Shown here: piece by piece, positions 1-5,689 of the stretch | How positions within the stretch are numbered: the stretch's first letter is position 1 | How the letters are laid out: every line of letters starts with the position of its first letter | NCBI GenBank assembly: GCA_947628075.1 | Contig: CANQYF010000022.1 | Coordinates: 1-15,158, forward strand | Direction of reading: 5' to 3' | Origin: an uncultured Bacilli bacterium | GTDB lineage: Bacteria > Bacillota_I > Bacilli_A > RF39 > UBA660 | Length of the DNA: 15,158 nucleotides | The notes under the pieces: generated by a model | The model's input: the letters and a program-made list of their open reading frames with translations, nothing else | The model's database searches: none | Told to the model about the DNA's origin: nothing | Translations under genes and position numbers: made by a program

Positions 1-13
1 GAGTTACAAGGAC
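1..13 (-). tRNA. Possible 5' end of a tRNA cut by the window edge
   Basis: Read on the minus strand, the last bases of the window are GTCCTTGTAACTC. They match the first 13 bases of the tRNA-like sequence at 108-96 (GTCCTCGTAGCTC) at 11 of 13 positions and have the layout of a tRNA start: 7-nt acceptor strand, TA, then a D-stem strand. The rest lies outside the window, so the amino acid identity cannot be given. It could equally be another degenerate copy. Confidence 0.4.
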
Positions 14-52
14 AGATTTTTGCCTATATTTCAAGGCTTTACTGAATTTTAT

Positions 53-108
53 TGTCCTCCAGTATACTCTTAGGAGGCGAGTGCTCTATCCAGCTGAGCT
101 ACGAGGAC
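53..108 (-). pseudogene. Degenerate tRNA-Arg(CCT)-like sequence lacking the T arm
   Basis: On the minus strand the sequence begins like a normal tRNA: acceptor strand GTCCTCG, TA, a perfect D stem GCTC/GAGC around AGCTGGATA, then CTCGC and an anticodon loop CTCCTAA with anticodon CCT (Arg). The pattern then breaks. The 3' anticodon strand is only GAG, no T arm and no TTCGAAT motif follow, and after TATACTG comes GAGGAC, which pairs with the 5' acceptor GTCCTC over 6 bp. The whole unit is about 56 nt instead of about 76. The simplest reading is a tRNA-Arg copy with an internal deletion; a functional T-armless tRNA would be exceptional in bacteria. It lies about 27 nt past the nagZ-like stop codon on the same strand. 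Confidence 0.55.
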
Positions 109-113
109 ATAAG

Positions 114-135
114 CTAATTCAATAAATTGAATTAG
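114..135. repeat. Perfect inverted repeat after the nagZ-like gene
   Basis: CTAATTCAAT and ATTGAATTAG form a perfect 10-bp stem with a 2-nt spacer, directly abutting the nagZ-like stop codon. It is AT-rich, and on the minus strand it is not followed by a U-run but by the tRNA-like sequence. It may be an RNA processing hairpin or a weak terminator. Confidence 0.5.
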
Positions 136-1221
136 TTAGATAATTTTTTTATCAATTAAATTATTAATCTTTTTTATTTTATCATTAACTTTATTTAATG
201 CAATATTATTCTTTACAATATCATTATTAACTTGATATTTTTCTTTCATTTGAATAATTACTTTTGCACGATTATTTATTACTTCCGGGTCTATTTCACA
301 AAATTTAACCTTATTAAATAAAGGCTTATATAATTTCTTTAAATCTCCCTTTTTATATTTTACCATAACAATATGACAACCGGCATCAATACTTTTACAA
401 ATACTTTTTTTAACCTTAAAAATATATGGCATAATTCCCATTCTCAAATCATCACTAATTAAAAGTCCTTTATATTTTTTAGAAAATACATATTGTTCTA
501 AAAATGCTTTATTCATAGATACTGGATTAAAGCCATAACCTTTAATACGAAGATGGTCAAGCATCATGGCATCAGCACCTTCATTAATTGCTTCTTCAAA
601 AACTTTTATGTCTTCTTCTACTTTTTTGATAGAAGTTGATACTGGAATTGAAAGACGACTATCTTTATTATTTAATCCATGGCCAGGAAAATGTTTGACA
701 ACCGCAATAATATTATTTTCTTGCATAAAATGCATAAATGGCATTGTATTTTTTAGAATTTCTTCTTTATTTTTGCCATAGCATCTACTTCCCATTATTG
801 AGTCATTTGCATATCTATCAATATCTAAAACCGGAGCAAAATTCATATTAACTCCAACTTCTTTTAAAATATAAGTTGTTATTTCCCCAATGGCTTTAGG
901 AATATTTTCATCATTAGCTAGACTTTGTTTACGCGGACTATAAATATTTAATACATCTTTAGGTAACCGATTAACTACACCATTTTCTTGATCTATAGCA
1001 AAAAACAAAGGTATTTTATTTTCAGAATTAGCCATCTTTAATTTATTTATAACTTCAATCATACTTTCTAAAGAAGTATAATTCTTTTTATAAAGTACTA
1101 CTCCTCCAATTTTATATTCTTTAATTATATTAATTATTTCATCATTTATTTCATAAGTATCCAATCCTAATAATAACATCTGCCCAAATTTCTCTGCAAT
1201 ACTTAATTTATTAAAATTCAT
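136..1221 (-). CDS. nagZ: Glycoside hydrolase family 3 protein, NagZ-like, with altered acid/base residue
   Basis: This is a 361-residue protein of the GH3 beta-N-acetylhexosaminidase family, which removes GlcNAc from muropeptides during cell-wall recycling. Family signatures in order are IDQENG near residue 75 (usually IDQEGG), IMGSRCYG near 142-149, KHFPGHG at 176-182, and SDDL near 256-259 with Asp257 as the expected nucleophile. The length fits single-domain NagZ. No clear signal peptide is visible, so it is probably cytoplasmic. The canonical DSH loop, whose Asp-His pair supplies the general acid/base, reads D187-S188-R189: the histidine is replaced by Arg. Activity is therefore uncertain. 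The gene follows the spoVAE terminator and has its own -10 (TATAAT) and a GGTGG ribosome site, so it is probably a separate unit. Confidence 0.88.
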   Translation of the reverse strand: MNFNKLSIAEKFGQMLLLGLDTYEINDEIINIIKEYKIGGVVLYKKNYTSLESMIEVINKLKMANSENKIPLFFAIDQENGVVNRLPKDVLNIYSPRKQSLANDENIPKAIGEITTYILKEVGVNMNFAPVLDIDRYANDSIMGSRCYGKNKEEILKNTMPFMHFMQENNIIAVVKHFPGHGLNNKDSRLSIPVSTSIKKVEEDIKVFEEAINEGADAMMLDHLRIKGYGFNPVSMNKAFLEQYVFSKKYKGLLISDDLRMGIMPYIFKVKKSICKSIDAGCHIVMVKYKKGDLKKLYKPLFNKVKFCEIDPEVINNRAKVIIQMKEKYQVNNDIVKNNIALNKVNDKIKKINNLIDKKII

Positions 1222-1246
1222 TTTACCACCATTTCATACATTGATA

Positions 1247-1252
1247 ATTATA
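1247..1252 (-). promoter_or_regulatory. Candidate -10 box for the nagZ-like gene
   Basis: A perfect TATAAT on the minus strand, 25 bp upstream of the ATG. The -35 region at 17-bp spacing is only a T-run, so the promoter call rests on the -10 and on the terminator just upstream. Confidence 0.4.
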
Positions 1253-1267
1253 TCTTAAAAAGGCCAA

Positions 1268-1293
1268 ATAAAAAAGAGAAAAATTTCTCTTTT
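1268..1293 (-). terminator. Rho-independent terminator of the spoVA genes
   Basis: On the minus strand AAAAGAGAAA and TTTCTCTTTT form a 10-bp stem with a 2-nt spacer, followed by more T residues. The stem begins within the TGA stop codon of spoVAE. It closes the spoIIAA-sigF-spoVAC-spoVAD-spoVAE unit. Confidence 0.75.
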
Positions 1294-1640
1294 CAATCTT
1301 TTGCTTTAAAAAGGAGAGTAAAAACAAAAGAAAAGACAATAACACTTACAATCGCAATTCCTGATTTACAAAGTAAATTTGAAAAAATACCTAAAAATCC
1401 TGAATCAGCATAACCTTCGACTCCAGCTGAATAAAGCATATGACCAAAATTAGCAATTAAAACAGTTGCACCAGCACCAGCCCAGGAAATTAATTTATCA
1501 TAAATTCCTAAGAAAGAGAGTATGGCCCCGATAACTGTTACAGCACTAGTAATATGACCAGGAGTCAGTTTTGTGTTATCCAATACTATTTGACAAATAA
1601 GGCAAACGATACCTGAAAAAATAAAAGCTTTTAAATACAT
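1293..1640 (-). CDS. spoVAE: Stage V sporulation protein AE (SpoVAEB type), DPA channel subunit
   Basis: A 115-residue hydrophobic protein with about three to four membrane segments. It matches the SpoVAEB family in length and in motifs: an N-terminal YLKAFI segment, TKLTPGHI near residues 24-31, and the WAGAGATV stretch near residue 53. With SpoVAC and SpoVAD it forms the complex in the inner forespore membrane that moves calcium-dipicolinate into the spore core and releases it at germination. Its ATG directly follows the TAA of spoVAD, and its ribosome site (GGAGG) lies in the last codons of spoVAD, implying coupled translation. The stop is TGA, showing that UGA is not read as Trp here. Other spoVA genes (AA, AB, AEA, AF) are not present, as in the minimal C-D-E sets of many clostridia. 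Confidence 0.93.
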   Translation of the reverse strand: MYLKAFIFSGIVCLICQIVLDNTKLTPGHITSAVTVIGAILSFLGIYDKLISWAGAGATVLIANFGHMLYSAGVEGYADSGFLGIFSNLLCKSGIAIVSVIVFSFVFTLLFKAKD

Positions 1641-2615
1641 TTAAATTACCTCCAAACTAACTGCATGAGCAATTGCTGGAATGGGACTTTTTTGATTAAC
1701 AAAAGTTTTACTATGTAAAGCACCAGTTCCAATAATTAAGATTTTTTTATACTTTTTAGATGCAATAATTTTATTAAATAAAACTAAAGGTAAACAAGCT
1801 GGACCTGACCCACCAGAATAAGTTTCTTGGCTTTTTAAATATAATTCACACCCAGCATCTAAATGTTTTTTTAATTTAATAGCATATTTTCGATTTAAAT
1901 ATTCTTTGAATATAGAGCCTCCAATACAACCAAGGTCGCCCGTTAAAATCAAATCATAATAATCGACATCTCTTTTTAAATCTTCTAAATGTTCATACAA
2001 AGTTCTAGCCGCAGCAGGAGCCATAACTGCCCCTAAATTATTAGCATCTTTAATACCCATTTCTGTTATTTTACCAACAGTAGCTGATTCTATCTTTATT
2101 TTGCCTTCATCTTTAGAAAGAATTGTACTTATCCCTGCTGTTGTCGTAAAAGTAGAAGTATGGGGTTTAGGTACGCCATATTCAACTGGATATCTAAATT
2201 GTCTTTCCGCACTTAAATTATGACTACTAGTTATTCCTAAAACCTTTTTGATATTTTTATCATTAAGAAACATACTTCCTATTATTAGACTTTCGGGAAA
2301 AGTAGCACAAGCACTATAGATACCTAAAAAAGATGTTGGCATTTCTTTACAAGCATAGCTAGTCGCTGATATTTGATCTAATAAATCCCCACCTACAATT
2401 AAATCAATATTATTATAATTTAATTTATTTTTTTCAAGAATTTTTTCAATCACAACTTTTTGCATTTTCGCTTCGGCTTTTTCAAAAGTTTTTTCACCAA
2501 AGTAATAATCATCCATCTTAAGGTCTATTTTCTTTAATTTACTATTACTTTCTAGTGGTCCCATTAAAGTTAACCAATCATTTAAATATATATTATTAAA
2601 TTTAAAACTAGCCAT
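1641..2615 (-). CDS. spoVAD: Stage V sporulation protein AD, dipicolinate-binding subunit
   Basis: A 324-residue soluble protein with the thiolase-like fold of SpoVAD, slightly shorter than the Bacillus protein of about 338. Recognised family blocks include GDLL near residue 90, YSACA, SSHN followed by SAERQFRYP and EYG, APAAA, LILTGDL, and a GGSG stretch near the C terminus. SpoVAD binds dipicolinic acid on the forespore membrane surface and works with SpoVAC and SpoVAE; it is not expected to be an active thiolase. The start ATG overlaps the end of spoVAC by 8 bases and is preceded by AAAGGTGG. It lies in the middle of the spoVAC-AD-AE cassette, so it is most likely expressed in the forespore. 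Confidence 0.95.
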   Translation of the reverse strand: MASFKFNNIYLNDWLTLMGPLESNSKLKKIDLKMDDYYFGEKTFEKAEAKMQKVVIEKILEKNKLNYNNIDLIVGGDLLDQISATSYACKEMPTSFLGIYSACATFPESLIIGSMFLNDKNIKKVLGITSSHNLSAERQFRYPVEYGVPKPHTSTFTTTAGISTILSKDEGKIKIESATVGKITEMGIKDANNLGAVMAPAAARTLYEHLEDLKRDVDYYDLILTGDLGCIGGSIFKEYLNRKYAIKLKKHLDAGCELYLKSQETYSGGSGPACLPLVLFNKIIASKKYKKILIIGTGALHSKTFVNQKSPIPAIAHAVSLEVI

Positions 2616-3045
2616 ATAGTACCACCTTTAATAATACTAAGAAGAAAGCACTAATTATTCCATAGATTATAACTGATCCCGCCAACTTAAAAACATTAGC
2701 TCCTATTCCTGTTACTAATCCATCTTTTTTATAATCAATCGCTGCACTTTGAACACTATGAGCAAATCCCGTTGTCGGAATTATTAAACCACATTTAGCT
2801 TTTTCAACTATATTATCAAATTTGCCTATTGCAGTCATAAATGTTGCAAAAAGGATAATTATAAAGGCTAACCAAGCATAAGCATCAACTTTAGCTAAAC
2901 TAAAGGATTCCATTAAAATTCTAACTATTACTTCTCCTATAAAACCAACACTACCACCAGCTAGAAAAGCAACGATGGCGTTTCTTAGTTTGGGTTCTTT
3001 AGGGGACATTTGCTTTACTAACTTTTTATACTCTTCTTTGTTCAT
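2608..3045 (-). CDS. spoVAC: Stage V sporulation protein AC, DPA channel membrane subunit
   Basis: A 145-residue membrane protein matching SpoVAC. It has a short basic N-terminal region (KLVKQMSPKEP), a first hydrophobic segment with GGSVGFIGE, a second around residues 58-70, and the conserved C-terminal block with TTGFAHSV, SAAIDYKKDG and ANVFKLAGSVI. In Bacillus SpoVAC acts as a mechanosensitive channel for dipicolinate efflux during germination. The ribosome site GGTGATG precedes the ATG. A sigma-G-type promoter lies between this gene and sigF, so the gene can be transcribed both with the sigF operon and from its own forespore promoter. Start choice is unambiguous. Confidence 0.94.
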   Translation of the reverse strand: MNKEEYKKLVKQMSPKEPKLRNAIVAFLAGGSVGFIGEVIVRILMESFSLAKVDAYAWLAFIIILFATFMTAIGKFDNIVEKAKCGLIIPTTGFAHSVQSAAIDYKKDGLVTGIGANVFKLAGSVIIYGIISAFFLVLLKVVLYG

Positions 3046-3059
3046 TTCATCACCATTCT

Positions 3060-3089
3060 TATTATGAAATCGATTTTATTTATTTATAC
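3060..3089 (-). promoter_or_regulatory. Sigma-G (or sigma-F) type promoter before spoVAC
   Basis: On the minus strand GTATA (3085-3089) is followed after exactly 18 bp by CATAATA (3060-3066). This fits the Bacillus sigma-G consensus (GHATR, about 18 bp, CATnnTA), and Bacillus spoVA is a sigma-G operon. One oddity is that a start about 7 nt below the -10 would leave a leader of only about 8 nt and remove part of the ribosome site. Confidence 0.5.
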
Positions 3090-3731
3090 TTATTTTTGTA
3101 AAAAAGCACGCATTTTAGCAATACTTCTTTTTTCATATCTTGAAACCATTACTTGAGTCATATTAAGTTTTTGGGCTACTTCACATTGAGTTAGATCTTC
3201 ATAATAACGGGATTTCATAATATTTTTTTCATCTTCCGATAAAACTTCAAAACTATCATCAACCATTATTTTGGTATCTAAATCACAAGTTTTAGCACTT
3301 AAACATTCATACATATTTTTATCATCTTCATTATCACTATCCAAAGACATAATAGTATTAGCGCTCATTAAAGCTAGTTCAATATCATTAAGACTCATTC
3401 CTAAAAATTCTGCTAATTCCAAATTACTTGGAACTTTAGCTATCTTCTGGGCTAAACTATATCTTGCTGTTTCTATCTTCTTACATAATCTTAAAATATC
3501 TTTACTTACTTTAATATTTCTATTATTACTAAGTAAATACATTTCCCCAAAAATATAGTCATGAGCATAAGTTGAAAATTTAGTTTTACCATCTTTTTTA
3601 TAATTTTTTAAAGCTTTTAATAATCCTACTACTCCTGCTTGATATAAATCATTTTTATCAATACCATAAAAATGACTTGCTAACTTCCAAATCAATCTTT
3701 CATTATCTTTTAATACTTTCTCATAGTTCAC
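3090..3731 (-). CDS. sigF: RNA polymerase sporulation sigma factor SigF, N-terminally short
   Basis: A 213-residue sigma-70 family protein and the forespore sigma-F candidate by sequence and position. Region 2 is at about residues 10-80 (LYQAGVVGLLKA, KFSTYA at 51-56, then NNRNIKVSKD). Region 3 follows (PSNLELAEFLGMS), and region 4 is at about 160-210 with the helix-turn-helix TQCEVAQKLNMTQ and VSRYEK. Bacillus SigF is about 255 residues; this protein lacks the first 35 or so (most of region 1.2). It starts with GTG 3 nt after the spoIIAA stop, with its ribosome site GTGAGGTG inside spoIIAA, so translation is coupled and no longer start is possible without running into spoIIAA. SigG is the alternative identity, but the spoIIAA/spoVA setting favours SigF. 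The spoIIAB gene normally found immediately upstream is missing. Confidence 0.88.
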   Translation of the reverse strand: MNYEKVLKDNERLIWKLASHFYGIDKNDLYQAGVVGLLKALKNYKKDGKTKFSTYAHDYIFGEMYLLSNNRNIKVSKDILRLCKKIETARYSLAQKIAKVPSNLELAEFLGMSLNDIELALMSANTIMSLDSDNEDDKNMYECLSAKTCDLDTKIMVDDSFEVLSEDEKNIMKSRYYEDLTQCEVAQKLNMTQVMVSRYEKRSIAKMRAFLQK

Positions 3732-3734
3732 CTT

Positions 3735-4067
3735 TTACACCTCACAAAGTTTTAAAACCGCTTCTTCATTTGGTAAAACTTTGGTATGTAATCGTTTCAA
3801 AGACGATTTAAAATATTCCATTACTTCGCATAAATAAATTATTCCTCGATGTTTTTTAAGAGTACATTTAATATTAAGGATTGCATCTATTCCTTGTTCA
3901 TCTAGTTTATTAACTTCTTTCATATTAAAGGAAACATATTTAACTTTATGTTTTTTTAGAACAGGAATTAAATAGTTAGTTATTTTGTAGGTGCTTTTTC
4001 TCGTTAATGCTCCTTTACATCTAACAAAAAGAATGTTAGATTTATAAACTACATCCATTTTTAACAT
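3735..4067 (-). CDS. spoIIAA: SpoIIAA-like anti-anti-sigma factor without its phosphorylatable serine
   Basis: A 110-residue STAS-domain protein that aligns without gaps to Bacillus SpoIIAA from the N terminus (MLKMDVVYKS) through the phosphorylation loop. In Bacillus, unphosphorylated SpoIIAA binds the anti-sigma factor SpoIIAB and frees sigma-F; SpoIIAB inactivates it by phosphorylating Ser58 in a DSSG motif. Here the loop reads D56-E57-Q58-G59, with Glu at the phosphoserine position and Gln at the next. An upstream ATG at 4097 is in frame, but the start at 4067 is preferred: it has AGGTGA at the right distance, the alignment begins there, and the candidate promoter leaves almost no leader for 4097. 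The gene sits immediately before sigF, with no spoIIAB between. It may be a constitutive or repurposed regulator. Confidence 0.85.
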   Translation of the reverse strand: MLKMDVVYKSNILFVRCKGALTRKSTYKITNYLIPVLKKHKVKYVSFNMKEVNKLDEQGIDAILNIKCTLKKHRGIIYLCEVMEYFKSSLKRLHTKVLPNEEAVLKLCEV

Positions 4068-4071
4068 ATAT

Positions 4072-4077
4072 TCACCT
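4072..4077 (-). promoter_or_regulatory. Ribosome binding site fixing the spoIIAA start
   Basis: AGGTGA lies 4 nt before the ATG at 4067. The alternative in-frame ATG at 4097 has only a weak AAGAAG upstream. Confidence 0.7.
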
Positions 4078-4108
4078 GCTATTTTAATATAGTACATTAT
4101 TTCTTCTT

Positions 4109-4136
4109 TTTAAACATATTCGACAAATGATGTCAA
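4109..4136 (-). promoter_or_regulatory. Candidate promoter of the spoIIAA-sigF operon
   Basis: On the minus strand a perfect TTGACA (4131-4136) is separated by 16 bp from TTTAAA (4109-4114), a plausible sigma-A promoter. A sigma-H-like -10 (GTCGAATAT) overlaps the spacer, but no AGGA -35 for sigma-H is seen at the right distance. In Bacillus the spoIIA promoter uses sigma-H with Spo0A. Confidence 0.45.
4119..4126 (-). promoter_or_regulatory. Spo0A box upstream of spoIIAA
   Basis: TTGTCGAA on the minus strand is an exact match to the Spo0A-binding consensus. A second, one-mismatch copy (TGTCAAA on the plus strand, 4131-4137) faces it and overlaps the TTGACA. I saw no other exact TGTCGAA in the window. 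The site is where Spo0A acts in Bacillus, before spoIIAA. Confidence 0.6.
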
Positions 4137-4143
4137 AACATTT

Positions 4144-4171
4144 AAAAAGAAGAATATTTTTGATTCTTCTT
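4144..4171 (-). terminator. Rho-independent terminator of the LCP gene
   Basis: On the minus strand AAGAAGAAT and ATTCTTCTT form a 9-bp stem with a 7-nt loop, followed by T residues. The stem starts inside the TAA stop codon of the LCP gene. It separates the LCP gene from spoIIAA. Confidence 0.7.
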
Positions 4172-5600
4172 AATTATTTATTAAATTATTAATTTTAGCT
4201 TTAGCTTCTTTTACAATATTATCATCTGGTAACATTACGTATAATTCTTTATTACGATAAGTATAAGTATATTTATAAGCATCTAGTCCATTTAATATTT
4301 GATTTTCTATTTGCCAATCTCTATGACTTAATAATTCTTTTTTTACAAAACTAGTAATTGTTCCTTGGCTCATATTAGTAACAAAAGAGCCCTCTAATGT
4401 ATTTAACAATTTATTATAATTTTTAATAATATCTTTACTTAAAGCTTTATTAATTAAAGCTTCTAAAACTTTAATTTGATTTTTTCCTCGGCCCAAATCG
4501 CCACCAGTTACATGCTTACGATCTCTTACAAACGATAAGGCTTTTTCCCCATTTAACGTTACATTTCCTTTAGGGAAAGTAATATTTTCATTAGTGGTAA
4601 ATGTTTCATCATTATAAACCGTAATTCCTTTTAAAACATCTACTATTTTTATAACTGAAGAAAAATTAACTTTGACATAATAATTAATATCAATATTTAA
4701 TAAATGTTCAATGGCATAAATACTTGAATCGATTCCATAGATACCAGCATGAGTTAATTTATCTTTATATTCACTATTATTAATAAAAACATAATAATCT
4801 CTTGGTATCCAAGTAATAAGTATTTTTTCAGTTTGGGGATTAACTGACACAACTATATTTACATCACTACGAGAAGATGCATTTATTTTACCAAATGTAT
4901 CAATTCCACTTATATAAATATTAAATGGTTCTTTATTAATATCGATATCATTTTTTATCTCTTCAACGTTGTTTTTAATTTCTTCACTATAAATAATTTT
5001 AAGAGCATTATAACTTTCTAAATTATCTTCTTTCATTAATTCTATTTCACTATTTTCCAAAATTATAGCATCAATTTCCCTTTTTAAAATATTATTAATT
5101 AATTCATCACTATCTATATATTTTGAATATTTAACATTAATCTTTTTATTTATTTTATCTTGAAAACTACTTATAGTTTCCTCATCATTAGTGCTACTTA
5201 TTCCTATATTTTTATTATTTAAATCTTTTAATTTACTATAATTACTATCTTTTAAAACTAATACATTATAAGTCTTTAAAGTATAATTACCACTGGTAAT
5301 ATTAAGAAGAAAACCTAAAGTATTATATAAATATGTGCCTAAAAAAATGGCAATTGTAATTAATATAATACTTATTGTATATCCAATTAATCGCAGTATT
5401 TTCTTTTTACTTAAATTACAAAATATGGTTCCACTTAAAATAACTAAAGTTAATATTAAAATTAAGATTAAATACATAGTGGGAATTATATTTATATAAG
5501 ATACCATCCCTATTAAAATTAAAACTATAATTAAAAGAATAATGGAAATTATTTTGCCAAATCTTCTTTTTTTCTTTCTTCTTGTGCTACTACTTTTCAT
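4170..5600 (-). CDS. LytR-CpsA-Psr (LCP) family glycopolymer transferase, CpsA-type
   Basis: A 476-residue membrane protein. A strongly basic N terminus (RRKKKRR) is followed by three membrane segments at about 17-37, 41-60 and 69-92. Residues about 105-225 form an extracellular accessory region like that of streptococcal CpsA, and the catalytic LCP domain runs from about 228 to 400. Key residues of the family are visible: Asp234, the SRSD motif ending at Asp246, Arg267 in WIPRDY, Arg359 and Arg361, and the GDLGRGKNQ motif with Arg371. LCP enzymes attach teichoic acids or capsule-like polymers to peptidoglycan, using a polyprenyl-linked substrate outside the membrane. The start has a good AAGGAGT. 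It lies downstream of dacF but has its own extended -10 promoter and terminator, so it is probably monocistronic. It has no known special role in sporulation. Confidence 0.93.
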   Translation of the reverse strand: MKSSSTRRKKKRRFGKIISIILLIIVLILIGMVSYINIIPTMYLILILILTLVILSGTIFCNLSKKKILRLIGYTISIILITIAIFLGTYLYNTLGFLLNITSGNYTLKTYNVLVLKDSNYSKLKDLNNKNIGISSTNDEETISSFQDKINKKINVKYSKYIDSDELINNILKREIDAIILENSEIELMKEDNLESYNALKIIYSEEIKNNVEEIKNDIDINKEPFNIYISGIDTFGKINASSRSDVNIVVSVNPQTEKILITWIPRDYYVFINNSEYKDKLTHAGIYGIDSSIYAIEHLLNIDINYYVKVNFSSVIKIVDVLKGITVYNDETFTTNENITFPKGNVTLNGEKALSFVRDRKHVTGGDLGRGKNQIKVLEALINKALSKDIIKNYNKLLNTLEGSFVTNMSQGTITSFVKKELLSHRDWQIENQILNGLDAYKYTYTYRNKELYVMLPDDNIVKEAKAKINNLINN

Positions 5601-5618
5601 ACTGACTCCTTATGTTTT

Positions 5619-5627
5619 ATTATAGCA
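5619..5627 (-). promoter_or_regulatory. Extended -10 promoter of the LCP gene
   Basis: TGCTATAAT on the minus strand, 18 bp before the ATG, is a perfect extended -10. No good -35 is present at 17 bp, which is acceptable for this promoter type. Confidence 0.55.
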
Positions 5628-5689
5628 CGTTAGAAATTAAGGAAGTTTTATTTATAATAAATATTTTTTATATTTAACATTTATTTTAC

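Noticed and set aside
14..76. Group I intron in the anticodon loop of tRNA-Arg(CCT)
   Set aside because: Such introns are known at this place, and GGAGG can pair with the 5' exon CCTCC. However, the required U-G pair at the splice site is not formed, and a new tRNA start appears after about 60 nt with no 3' exon.
1293..1295. Mollicutes genetic code (UGA = Trp)
   Set aside because: spoVAE ends with TGA at the expected family length, directly before its terminator, and Trp codons are TGG.
3271..3558. Plus-strand reading frame opposite sigF (and similar ones opposite the nagZ-like gene, xfp and cotZ)
   Set aside because: They lie antisense to well-supported genes, have no ribosome site, and look like shadows of the minus-strand coding.
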